Source: Theobroma cacao
Taxonomy: Eukaryota; Streptophyta; Magnoliopsida; Malvales; Malvaceae
Reading direction: 5' to 3'
Assembly: GCF_000208745.1 (NCBI RefSeq)
Contig: NC_030858.1
Span: 35,478,369 to 35,542,368 of the forward strand
Length of the DNA: 64,000 nt
Below the pieces are notes generated by a model, which worked only from the letters and a program-made list of their open reading frames with translations, was not told where the DNA came from and ran no database searches. Numbering within the stretch: position 1 is the first letter of the stretch; each line of letters opens with the position of its first letter. Below are positions 34,662 through 47,813 of this stretch, piece by piece. The position numbers were made by a program, and so were the translations under genes.

Positions 34662-36335
34662 TGTAACCGTAGCATTTTCGTCTCCCGCCTTCTATTCGGT
34701 TATTTTTGCCGCCCCCCCGGTTAATTACTCTGTTTGTAAAATGGGCTTAGCCCAATAATGTCCTATGGGTCTGAAACGGAGATCTTAGTAGGCTAAACTT
34801 ATTTACTCAATTAAGGACACTCTCGTTCACCCTACAAGCAAACACTGGCCCAACAGAAAATGATACCATCAAAATAAAAATTAGCTGAGCTTTTATTTAG
34901 TTGATATTTTTAAGCATTAACTCTGAAGAGACTCGTGTACTATATTGGTTTATTTAATTTATTTTCCTTTTTATGTGACATGTGATTTACTTAATTAAAA
35001 TAGACACATGACAAAACTAAAATTTAGATTCGTCGGTTGTCTATTGGCCGGTGCCAGAATCACAAGGAAAATCATGTTCCGATTCATCTCTTTCTCTTCT
35101 TTTTTTTTTTAGTTGCAGTAATTTTCTAAAAATCTCTTTTTTTCAAGAAAAAAAATGTTAGTATTAAAGCTTTAATTGATAAAAATCAGCATGTTAGACT
35201 TAATTACCAATGGGAACCAACCTGCCACATTCCTATCCATCAATTAGGTAAAATTTAAATTTAAAACCATAATCGGAAGTTAATTCAAGTTCTCTTGTCG
35301 GTATTGAGCATGACAGTCCAAAAAGGGACTACTCCAAAATAACGAAGTAATCACGTAATAAACTTTTGTCCTCTACTAAGCATGCAAACACGACAAATGT
35401 TCTTGCCGAAACTCTAGATGAGGCTTGTTGAGCACATACATACGTATTCTTTGTGCACTATTTATAGCAAAGAATTTTGTCACAAAGCCATTAATCGTGT
35501 GGTGTATTTAGTATACAAGCATGCATTTTTCATGTGACACATTCATACGCGTACTCATACATATAATAAAACATTTATAAATTAATCACTTCAATTAAAT
35601 TATATTTTTAGTCAATCTTAACTTAAAATTAACATGGTAAATTAATAATTCACTAAATTTGTTAGATAATAGATTTAAAAAAAATACACATAGATCTCAC
35701 TTGATATATAAACTAATAATCTCCTATACATCAAAATTTATATATATAATATATATATATATATATATTATATATAATATAATTCAATTAGGAAGCTTTT
35801 GTAAAATATAATTCTAAAATTTTATTATTTGTTTCTCATTGAAGTAAATATCTCTTTGCACCTCATTTCTAATTTTTCTTAGTATACTAACAAGTTCTTG
35901 TGTAGTGTTCTCGTATTGTAAGAAAAAACTATACAATGTTATTTTTTATTTTGAGTGCATCTTTGCGTGAAACAGATTTGAGAACAGAACAATCTTTTTT
36001 GTTATTTCTCATAAAGTTCTCAATAATTTACTCATTACGAATAATGATAATTCGTAATTTAGTAATTAAATAATATTCATATAATTATAATATATAATAC
36101 ATGAATTAAATTCAATGTTTTGAAAAAATATATATATACCTTGACAAATTATTTTTTTATTAATTAATATATAAATTAATAATTTATTAATTTATCAATT
36201 AAATAATATCTCAATTAATTAATAAATTTTATGATCTCAATCATATTAATTTATAGAAATTTTACTATATACACTTGTTTATTTTTTATTATAATATTTA
36301 AAAAATTAAAATATTTTAATAGACTAAAATGATGT

Positions 36336-36371
<36 letters not shown>

Positions 36372-39300
36372 AAAGGGATTTTTTTTCCAAGAAAAAAAAT
36401 CTAAAATCATGTGGAGTTCATAAAACCATTAATGATATGAATTCAACTGTAGGACTTGTCAAAAGTTCAACGTATTTGCGGCTATCAATTGAAAGTTGGT
36501 CATCTCTCCCATGGTGTGAATGTAGAATCACATATTTAACTTGAAACCGATAGTTCGTATAAATCTAAAACTTCAACATTATATTCATGATCAACAGCCT
36601 TTGAAAAACTTTGGGATTTATATTTTGTATGGACTTGAATGCCCCTTCAATGGTATATGATGAATTAATTGGAATCGCTTCGAGTGAGTCTCAAATGGAC
36701 CCCTTGTAGGGACATAGTCGCCGAAAGTGACCCCTTCCTTGTCGAAAATGACCTACTACTTGTAAAGATATTTTCAGCTGCCATATTACTAAAATATCCA
36801 TTTCCTTTCCTTCCCACAATTAATATTCGGAGTTTTTCTCATAATTATCAGCTGTGCAATCATCGTGTCCCATACCCACAACCAAATCTAAAAGTGAAAA
36901 AATGGAAAGCAAATTAAGTTGATGCATCCTCACATTTTATGTATGTGGCTTATGTTTCAAGTCAATCCATGACATAATTACCTTTCTTAATTAATATACG
37001 GTGAATAATATCTCATGTTGTATATTCAAGTCACGTAAAAGTGAAATATGAGGTCAGACATATTAAATATCTCATGTTACTATAATAAATTTAACTTAAT
37101 ACAATATAGTTTTAAAATGTGCTACTAAAAATATTTTTAATAACACTTTTTTAATATTTTTTAAAATTTTTTGTAGATCTAATTTTACTATATAAATTTT
37201 TAAATGCATTATGAATAAAATGCAATGATAGAAATTACATATACTAGCAAAAATTGTACTTTTTTATATTGTATTAAAGGTGTAAATGTGAAGCTAAAAA
37301 TTTAAATAGCTACATTTTTTAAAATTTTATTATATAAAAAACTATATCATTTAAAGAAATGTGATTAAAATTCAATTTTTTATAGTATACTACATATTCT
37401 TGTTTTTTAAATTAATTTTTGAATTTATTATTGATTAGTTTTAAGAAGGATATTTCTCTTGCTACCTAGTTGTAATTATTATTTATTTTTTATTTAATAA
37501 CGCTGCATATTAATAATTAACCAACAAATTTGCATGTGGAGGTGTTTTAGTCATTTTGGGCTGAAAATGAAAAAAAAAGAAAAAGAAAAAAGAAAAGACA
37601 TGGAGAGAAAGAAAGTTGGAACTATCAAATTCTTCTTTTTATCGGGAGGGAGAGGAAGCGACGAAGACTATGTAGATGATGAAGGGATAAGGAGATTGGC
37701 ATGGCATTGGCGTCGACATGTCCCTGTCCGATCTTGGAACCCATGTGGAAATCGAAGGCCCCGCCCCCCTATTGGCAAAGTTTTCCGTCTGTTTGGGCTA
37801 AAGATTCTCCTCATGTGAACAACCGAGTCTCGACGATGTATCTAGCTAGCTATGCATCCCATATCTTCTCTTCCTCCTTTGCTTATATAAATGGCTAAAC
37901 CAACGAATGTCCATCGTGTTCATGCTCTTTATCTTCAAAGATTTTTAGCTATTACTTGAAAAAAATAATTTCAAAACCCTTAGCTGTCAAGAGGTCCACA
38001 CCTAAACAACAATTTTGAAGGAATCTTTGAGAAACAAAAATATTTCTATATGCTTTGTGGAAATTAAAGATGAAAGTTTTTTTTTCTCTTTCATTTGAGG
38101 GATGAAAATTTCTTTCTAAAAGATAAGAAGGTTTGAGAAATATGCGTTTTAGATTGACTCGTTTGCATATCCTCCTCAACATGTATAAACACCACAAACA
38201 AATCAACACCTTTTCAGAAGATAGCTCTTATGTTCAAATATATATTTTTTAATTTTTCTTCACAAAATAAAATCTTCAAATATGTGTACAAAAATCTATT
38301 TGTGATTCCAAATGTTAGAAAAGAATTTTCATGATATGACAATAATAGGATATACAAATCCAACTAGTCTGCTCTTATCTTGTTCATATATTGATTGTGA
38401 GAGAGTGAACGGTCGCAGCAGTCTTAAGCTTGTAGACCTCGACATTCCTGTAATTTCAATCACCATCAATATATGATAAAATGCTTTCCAAATACAAGGT
38501 TATATAAGTTTGGATTTATTAATTTAATTTTTTATATCCTTTTGAATACAACTTAAAGCCTAAAGATTAATTTAGAACCTATCTCTCCCCTTAATCTTGT
38601 TAATTCTATCAAATTAAAAGCGGAGAAAAACAGTAGGCTATAATTTCAAACATGGAATTTATATATATATATATACATAAACAAGAAAATGATAATATAC
38701 AGACTTCCATGTCAAATAAATTATGAAATAAAATATATTTAAGTGCATTTGTTTGAGGAGCCACGTATAAAACATACAGTAACGCTGGAAAACATATACC
38801 ATTCTCCATTTTATTTTATAATTAAATTATTTTGTAAAATAAAACAAAATTCGTAGTAAAATGTGAAATCATATTAATATTTAATTAAAATTGACTAAAT
38901 ATCCAAAAGTAAAACGATCAAATTAAGTAAGGCCAATACACATGCAAGGCATATATATATATATAAACACATTCAAAAAGCCTATATATCTTAGTTAATT
39001 AGAAATTACACATGGCACGTACAACATTCTTAGGATTTTGGTTCGAAAAGTGATGGAGGATCAAACGGGTAGCTTGGGATCAGTTGAGGAGAGCAGCACA
39101 TGCATATGTACGTACCATGTGGTCTCTGTAGCCTTATTCACACATCAAAATTGGAAAGCGAATGACAAGCTGTCTGTCTGAGTGCCACAAAGTGAAATTT
39201 TACGTATAAAAGACAGCATGCATTTTCCTTCTTTATAAAGACTAATATACACGTTGCTGGTACTTCATACCATTCTTATAACTTCATAAAGCCAGTTTGG

Positions 39301-42300
39301 GGTTCTCTGGTCCGGACCACAATTCTGACATATACCACCAAACAATGCCCTAATCAATGGAGTGTCTATTTATTTGTGGATATTTTGACATCAGCCATCC
39401 ATCTAGGCATTGTTGTAGCATCGGGGCTTTAGCTTTTAGGGTGACCACTGTTTGTAGTGATCATGGAAGTTAATTGTTGCCATTATAGTTCCGCAGAACA
39501 TGAATGAGGATTAAAAGAGATTCCTCATCGCAGAGAGATAATGTTTGGTTTGGTTAGTGTTTCCTTTCTCTTGATGAGAAGATGATATCTATGGCTTACC
39601 AACTCAATGGACTCGTCCTCAGTTGGGTGTATTATGTTACAATAACTCCCGTTCAAGCATGATTACTTTTGGAGGGCGTGGTAGTAATGGCCGGTTTTCT
39701 TTTGGATTATGGTTTTGTCATATCCTTATTGGCTCTTCTTTTAGCTTCTGTTCCTACTCCACACTGAATGGAAAACGCAGTAACAGCATGTCAGAGCATT
39801 ACATGCTTCGATCATTACTGCTTGTCTTCTTCTTCTGCCCTTTTTTCCATTTCCTGCCACTTAAATGTTGGATCAAGTTCGCATTTTCACCCTCGTCCAG
39901 GGTACAGTTCCAAAGTGGTTGTCCCTAATTAACGCAGTAACAACTGCGAAGACAAAGAATTGCACTTCGACGATATGTACTCCTTCAGAAGAAATAAAAG
40001 CATGCAAAATCTGTTGATCATAATTCAGTATAAAGAACAAAGTGTACATTGGACTAATGCTTCTACGCTGGCCCATTCTTGATTAACTGTTAGCCATTGC
40101 TGGCAAGTTGTAGCCACCCCCCCTCCCCACATCCTGGTCATTAACATTTTCAGGCAGATGGAGATTCCATCAATGGTTCTACAGTTGATTGAAAAATTGT
40201 TGTGATGAGCTTTAAATGCTTGATTGAAAGTGAAGAGAGAGGGATAGATATAGCTAGATTGATGGAGTGAGATGTTGTGTTAACGTGTTCCATCGCATTC
40301 CACGCTTCCAGTACTTTTCTACCTGTTTCTTTCCAATTTCTCTGTTTCTTCATTGGTCCTTTCTTCTTCCAATGTCTTCTAAAATGGCATCTAATTTGGC
40401 CTTTTCCCTTATCACAGGTCTTGTTTGTCTGACATGATCGGTGGGCTCCTTTCATCTAATCACTTCCTCTGTGATCAGTGCCGTTTACTGTTTCTTTGAT
40501 AGACGATGATTATGGTTTAATTTTTTGCGGCTCAAAATGCGCAACCTGTCTACATTCTTTGGTGAATGAATCCAGCTGCTGTATCAATGCTGTAATTTAC
40601 TAACACAACTTGGAAGAAAAGGTGCTGAAGGCAGCTAAATGTACTTTTCATGGCTAGACAGTGCCATATGCTGAAAACCCTAATTAAAAAGATGATGCCA
40701 CCGTAATTTAATTCAAATCGCAAAAACCATCTTCAAATTGAGCTATGCAGATTAAAAGGAAGAAACTTGGTGTAAAGGGTCATGATTGCCATGGATAAAC
40801 ACCACTTTGCGTATAGTTGAGGCTTTGAAAATGCAACAAAAGCTCATCAAGTTGGTGATAATTTCGGCTGGACCCCATAAATTTCCTGTCAAAAAATTTC
40901 CAATGCTTAGACTTGTATTGATTTGATGCAGCGATGAATTTGATACCGTTACCCTGCAAATCCAAACAAACAGATTGGTTTATGGGGGTTCTAAAGAAAA
41001 TCTGGAGTCTTGAGAGTGGAGAAAAACAGTGAGGACTGGAGCTAGCCAGGCTGTCTGAATGGTGGGCTCCTTCCCGGCCATATTCATGGCGTGGAATGAT
41101 TGTCTTCTGTCTATGGCACAGTGCCAACGAACCGCTTTGAGCCTTCTGGGGCCAGCTTGGTTCTACAACTTGCAACCAGTAAACAATCCCCCCTTTGCTC
41201 CACGGTTCATATCACAGCCCTATTACTTTAACTTAATTATTGAAACAAATTTTCATCAACGGATGCTAGACTTCCATGGTTAGCTATGAATTTCATCAAT
41301 CCATCATAGGTTATAAAATAATCTTTCACTTGGTGTGGATTAGATTGCAATGCCAATGTGGACATGGCTAAGTATCCTTGTCGTACTTGCTTTTTATCCC
41401 CTTCAATCATGCTAAAAGAAACTTAATCCGAAGTCAAAAAGATTTTTTCAGAAAAAGGGGATCACAACCTTAAAAATATATTCTAACATAGGATTGGGGG
41501 TAATGATCAAAATCACGATGGACCACTCAATATTTATGAGTGTTCATACCCGAATAACTCTCTTTAACGAACGTGCCTGAAATAGTCGGAGCTAAATAAA
41601 GATATCGTAAATTAATAAAAATAATATCGATACGGTCAGGTACTAGAAAGGACGAGAATATGATAGAAAACCCATCAAGTGGAAATGGAAAAGACAATAA
41701 AAAAAATACTAAAATTAGAAGACATGTTAAAGAATCAACATCAACCCTTCGATAGATCTCCAAAGTGAATTATCAGCCGTTGATCTTCTACGCTGTCATC
41801 CTCTACACTTTGCCTTCCTCATTCTGCTGATGTAATCGTCAAGCAAGTAGCCTCACCACAGCTCTCTCTCTCTCGAGCTAATGACATTGTGGACCGTCGA
41901 TTCCTCATCACCTTCTTGGCTAGACTTCCTCAACTAGATATTTTATTTTTTTTCTATTTTTGTCCTTTTTCAAAAATTAAATATTGGTGAATTTTTTTAA
42001 TAAACAGAAGGAAAGTGACGGCTGAGAAATTTCCTTCTCTTTTCTAGTTTTTTGAAAAGAGGAACAAAATAGACGAGGAGAATAAGTAAGGGACAGCATG
42101 TTACATGTTTATTGTTTGATGAATTACAAGGATATTATATTTTTAATAATTGCCCTTGATATAACATAATATAAAATTCAATTAACAATTGTCTTGCACT
42201 TTGAGACAAAAGTGAGCACATGCCATTTTATGTTTCAATTTACGAAAGCATCCTTTCCCCCATTTTCCATTTTTGTCGGGAGAGGAGAGCTAGTTTAGAA

Positions 42301-42430
42301 ACTAATTAAAACTTCATTATGTATAATGTTTGATAAATTTATTAAGAGTTAGATCATGTCCGGTACTACTTTTTTAAGGATAATTATGTCTATATTGGCT
42401 GAAATCATTTGGACGTAAATTTTATTAGTA
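34662..42430. other. Long intergenic region, no supported gene
   Basis: Mostly AT-rich. Dinucleotide TA/AT runs occur near 35740-35783 and 36341-36368. 39.0-41.3 kb has more balanced base composition and contains an exon-like frame on the minus strand (40780-40953, see findings), but no complete gene model could be built. A few C-rich islands (about 37.75 kb and 40.1 kb) have no recognisable function. Confidence 0.5.
36341..36368. repeat. (AT)n microsatellite
   Basis: Uninterrupted AT run of about 28 bp. A longer, imperfect TA-rich tract lies at about 35740-35783. Confidence 0.9.
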
Positions 42431-43130
42431 AGGTCAAATTTAGGAGTTTCACATAACTACGTAACGATTTTGATAAGTTTTAAATAATATATATTATATT
42501 TTATAAAATTTTAAATTATTAAAAATATTTAATTTTTTAATTATAAATTTTTATATTTTTATTTTGAATCAAATAAATTTTTATGATTAATGATTGTTAC
42601 TTGTTACTGTAATGATACATGGTGTTAACGTGATAGGTTGATACATTATAATAAATAGTTACATGACATGATAATACGATCATGTGATGTTATTCATTAT
42701 TCATATTAACATTACATGGACATCAAATAACAAATGGTCAAATTTCAAAGTTTCACATAAATACGAAACAATTTTAATAAGTTTTAAATATTAGATATAT
42801 TATTTAAAAATTTTAAATAAATTTTAATTTTTCAATTATATTTAATCAAGTCCGTATACTTTTATTTTGGATCAAAAAATTTTTTGTTACTAATAGTTGC
42901 CACTTATCATTCTTATATCACATGGTGCTAACACATTCAATTGACAAATCATGATAAATAGTAATATAACATAATGATATGATCACATGATATTTTTTAT
43001 CATTCATGTCAGCTCTATGTGAGTATAAAATGATAAATAATATTTTAACTAATGATAATAAAAATTTATTTAGTTTAAAATAAATAATAAAATTTGGTTG
43101 AATGTTATAAAAGATAAGTATGCTTAAATA
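42431..43130. mobile_element. Two overlapping foldback elements of family 1
   Basis: Two direct units start with nearly the same sequence, GTCAAATTTAGGAGTTTCAC (42434) and GTCAAATTTCAAAGTTTCAC (42737), about 303 bp apart. The right unit has inverted arms of about 110 bp (about 42780-42900 and 43020-43130). The left unit is cut where the right begins. Central sequence (ACATGGTG..., TAACATAATGATATGATCAC) resembles the element at 26113-26525. No coding capacity. Confidence 0.6.
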
Positions 43131-45529
43131 TTACTAGTATTATTTACTAAGAAAAATGCTGAAAAATAGCTGGTTATTCCTTTCAAGCTGTTTCAAAGTG
43201 GTTAAACGCTTGCAAATTTGCAAATGAATTACATAGAAAACGAAATTTATTTATGGAAAACATGCTTAAAATTCTTGATTTAGAGATATATACATTTCAT
43301 TGACTTAAATTTTAATACATAAACTAACTATTCCTTTCCCATATTGAAAGCGGTTAAGGTCATCTTTGATATTTAAATGAAAAGATTAAAACCTACCCTT
43401 TCTTTTGTTCGTTTCTTAATAATCTAAGTAATTTATTCGTCATCTGTGAAGTTACGACTTAAATATTATTTTCGTCTTTTCTATTTCAAAATTATAATTT
43501 ATGTAAAAATCTCATTTTATTAATTTAATTATTAATTTATTCGATAATTTGTTAGTTAACAATTGTTTGTTTCACATTTTTATTTACATAATGAGTGTGT
43601 AAAAACCATAGAAATTCCATTACTGAATTGATAAATGCAGTTATAAGCAAAACGGGTTTGATAATTTGGTGCAAATGGGGTTTAGATAAAATTTAAGAAA
43701 TCAGTAAAATTGACTTCAAGGAGAGTCTTTCAATAGACATTATCTTTAAGATTTATTTTGCCTCCACCACTTGGTATGCAAAATGAGAATAATGCAAATA
43801 GCTTTAGGGATACAATGAAGCCAATGTTTAATTTCATTTCGCACTTTACGAGAATATACCGTTAGATACACCTGAGAGTTTGTAAAATTATTCGGTTTTA
43901 GACCCTACTTTCTGTAGCAAATAGATTATAAAGAATTTGGATACTTTTGTAGTTGAAGAAAATTTAAGTGTTTATGTTAATAGAACATAATATTTTTTTT
44001 ACTTTTGATTTTTTTGTTTTTGTTTTATTTTTGGTTTGATGTGTCAAAATAATTGATAACAAGCACTTTATATAAGCTTACAAGTGTCTATTCTTTAAGG
44101 ACACAATCCTTTAATAAATATATCATTTTGTGTAAAAGATATTTTTATATTTTACAATATATAATTTTTGGATAAATGTATTGTTTTAATAATTATTTTA
44201 TGATAAAAACTATTCATTTCATAAAATATAATATTTGAGTTATAATTTAAAATAATAATTTTTAATATTTAAACTTTTGAGTCATGATGTTTTTTTAATT
44301 TATCTCATAACTTTTAGATATAATTTTATCAAAAAATATAACTATTTACATAAAAACTTACCTATAATCTAATAGTCACGTTATGTCACTTTCTATAACA
44401 TAACTTTTGATCTAAAATAATTTTTCATCAGTGATATAATTTTTAATTTTAAAAATACACCGACGTGATATCCTCCAAACAAAAGGTAAGAAATAGACAC
44501 GTGTTGAGAAAGCAACAGCAGAAGGTCGGTAGGAAATGGGGGATGATCACGGTTTTTCTGATCTCTCTGCAAACAAAGTTTCACATAAGGTAACGGTGGT
44601 GTGCAAACGTGGTCCATATAAAACGGAACCAGATCACCTCCATCTGGTCCGTGAAACGAGCCGCGTAGAAATGAAATATTGAAAACCACAAAAAAAATCT
44701 CATTTGGGTCTTTACGACCCGTTTCATTGGTCTCTTTCATATCCGGTTCCGACTTAGACATGTCTGAACCAAAGAAAGAAAAATGGGAAAAATTAAAAAC
44801 AAAACAACAAGAGGAAAATAAAAATCTCAACAAACGCGAACTTAACCAACCGGTAACCGGATCTCCCTGTGGAATGCATTTTGATGCTGTTTATATACAC
44901 AACTGGATTCTGACGCCGTTTTAACCGGCTTAGACTGTTAGATTTTTTTTTAAAAATTTTTATTTTATTTTCGTTCTTTCTTTTTCAATACATTTTGCAA
45001 GGGCTAAAGGGCTTGTTGTATATTTAAGGAACGCTTCGAGCACTCTTATTTTTCTGATAAGCTTCGCTGTCGAGCTTCGCCGGAGCTTTCAACAGGGCGG
45101 CAAAAAAAAATATATATTTTTTTTCATTCGTTAGTTTCCATCGAAGTCTGAACAAAAGAAATTTAAAGTAAGTTACTTCACTACTTGAAAATGGTTTAAT
45201 ATTTTTCTAGGAATCTCGAATTTCATCGGTTCTCGTGTTTCTAGATCCGTTTTTCATGGTAGCAAATGTGCTTTATAGATCCCAGTTTCTCGCTTTTTTG
45301 AGGAATTCTTTCTTTTTTCAGAGTATTGTTTCCGTTTGTTGACTTACAGGAATTTTTTTTTGGGTTCAGGGGAGAGTGAATTCAAAGAAAGGCAGGCTTT
45401 TTATTTTCCAGGATCTCAGTAAAGGATAAAGCTTTGAGTGAGAAGATTTCCAGCTAGCTTTTCAGTTTGTCAAGGCTCTGTTTGGCAGCGCCTTTCGAGA
45501 AGCCTAATTTCACCACCAAGCTTGAACAA
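43131..45529. other. Intergenic DNA and 5' leader of the TPR gene
   Basis: AT-rich to about 44.4 kb, then more balanced. The part from about 45.0 kb has the look of a plant 5' leader, pyrimidine-rich with a possible donor GTAAGT near 45167 and an acceptor CAG near 45370, which would make a leader intron before the ATG at 45530. Confidence 0.4.
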
Positions 45530-47813
45530 ATGGTAGTGAAAGTAGCAGCAACGGCGTGTTTGCAATGGTCACAGCCAATTCTTCCTCAATCTCCACCTTC
45601 CTCTCAAGCTTTAGCTTCAGCAATCTCTTCACCTTCACTTCCCAAACGCTGCCGTAGTGATGGTGCTCTTATTTTCAAGTCAGTTCAAAGACTGAACCGG
45701 TCGGCTCTGTTCGGTTCCCACTCCACCAATATTCAACGGTCCCGATCTTGCGAGTTTCTCAAATCAGGATCCCGAACTTTAAGAAAAGCTTGCAGCGCTA
45801 GTTTAGATGCCTTTTCGGATGAAGAATTTTCAAAAAAAATTCAAGAATTGGCTCTCAGATTCCAGTTGTCAGACGACGATGGTGACACCAACAGCAAAAA
45901 TACCCGAAATTCTTTAGATTCAGGAAGGGAGACGGGAGCCGTTTCTGATTCCAAAACCGATTCTTTGAAATTCAACGACCAACCGTCATGGTTAGAAAGA
46001 GGAGAAGAAATAATTCCATCAAGCATCGAACGTAAAGCCAACAGTGTTGATCTTCCGCTTTCGCTTCGAATTATAAAGAGAAAATTGCAATGGCAAGAAG
46101 GGTTTCGAGAAGCAGGGGAATCGGCTTATTGCTCAATGAAAAAGGCGTTTTCTTCAATGGTTTTTATAATCCGCGAGCTTCAGAGTTACACTTTACAAAT
46201 GCGAGAGCTTTTGTTTTATGAAGATTTGCAAGGGATTCTTGTTAGAGTTCAGAAAGAGATGCACGCGTCGTTCGTTTGGTTGTTTCAACAGGTTTTTTCT
46301 CATACACCGACTTTGATGGTTTACGTGATGATCCTGTTGGCAAATTTTTCGGTTTATTCCATGGGAAGCAACGCTGCTATAGCAGCAGCAGCAGCGAATC
46401 CCGCACCTGGGTGTATTGTTTCTGTGGTTGAGGTTCAAGATCAGAAGAATCAAAAGTTTGATTCTTCCTCAATAAAATCATTTTCAGTGACGTCATCAAG
46501 TGGAAAAACCACTTCGATTGGCGGAAACAACGGCGGTGGTGGAAAAGTTAGGCCCGTTGCTAGTGGCACAGACGGTGACGGGTTCTTTGATGGATCAGAC
46601 CAGTTCAGGACCATTGTTCCTGACGGAGCTTCCCAATTATCATCTCCAGGAACTACAGGGGAAGCGCAAACGGAGTCAACGTCAGGGCAAGTAACTAGAG
46701 AAGAAGAGCTAAGTCTTTGGAACTCAATCGTTGATGAAGCTTCAAAAATGCAAGCTTCATTTGGAGATGAATCGCTCGATCGTGAAACAATTCAGAGATT
46801 TATTTCGCCTGTTATAGCAAAGATCGAACCGGATGGTGATTATGAAGATTATTTCAGAACTGAGCTTCTGTACCAAACAGGGTTGTCACAAGAGCCTAAC
46901 AACCCTCTCCTTCTTGCCAATTATGCTCAGTTTCTCTACCTTGTTGCACATGATTATGACAGGTACAAAATCTTCACCATCTTTTCATTCAATTTCCTTT
47001 TATGCTCTTTTTTGAGTTGGCTCTCACTTCATCATAGTTAGCATACTATTTTAAGTTCTTATAACATATTCGGTGTGTCTAGATTCATGGTGAAAGTAAA
47101 TACGGAGTCAAGCACTGAGCTGGTTCAGCTGAAGCAGGAAGTGCTGTAATATCTATTTCTTGGCTTTTTGTTTCCGACTGCGCGGAAATAATTTGTTTAT
47201 TAAAAAAAATGTTATCAACCTTGTCGTTTTGCCCATGCTTTGGGATGGGATTGTCTTCAATCTCTGATGGAGAGCAAACGTGTGGTGCAACTTGATAGGT
47301 TTCCCGTCCATGGTAAATATGAAAATATCCCCATATGCCACCTTTTGCGCGTGAATCTTCACGTGCCTAACAGGAAAATATCCCCTCGCATGCTAACAGC
47401 CTTAGACCTATATGAATTAGTTGTTGAATATTGGACTTTTGACTAGGAAGATCTTTGCAGTGTATACGTAACTGTGAGTCGATCTTCACTTCAGATGATG
47501 GACATTACAGCTGTTTGACTAAGGGTTTTGTTTTGTTTTGTGGTTTTTGTTGCGCGTAAACAGAGCCGAAGTGTACTTCAAGAAAGCAATAACGGTGGAA
47601 CCAGCAGACGCGGAAGCATACAGTAAATACGCGAGCTTTCTATGGAGAGTTAGGAATGATTTGTGGGCAGCCGAGGAAACTTTCTTGGATGCAATTTCTG
47701 CAGATCCTAGTAACTCTTATTACGCCGCAAACTATGCTCATTTCCTATGGAATACTGGTGGAGAGGACACTTGTTTCCCTCTAAGCTCTCCAGACACTAC
47801 CCAAGAAGCTTAA
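45530..47813 (+). CDS. TPR-like superfamily protein (At2g29670/At1g07280 type)
   Basis: Two exons, 45530-46962 and 47564-47813, joined in frame across a 601-bp GT..AG intron within an Arg codon; 560 residues. The frame upstream of 45530 opens only with TTG, so ATG 45530 is the start. Seen: a Ser-rich, basic N-terminal third, a hydrophobic stretch in the middle (about 260-295) that could be a membrane segment, a low-complexity Gly/Ser linker, then at least two tetratricopeptide repeats at the end (NNPLLLANYAQFLY, AEAYSKYASFLWRV, SNSYYAANYAHFLW). The TPR motifs suggest protein-protein binding; no biochemical role is known to me. The neighbour position next to CDC6 is shared with both Arabidopsis copies. 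Confidence 0.9.

Noticed and set aside
44393..44833. 146-codon minus-strand frame
   Set aside because: No family signature and its composition follows the local AT-rich DNA; no intron or neighbour support.
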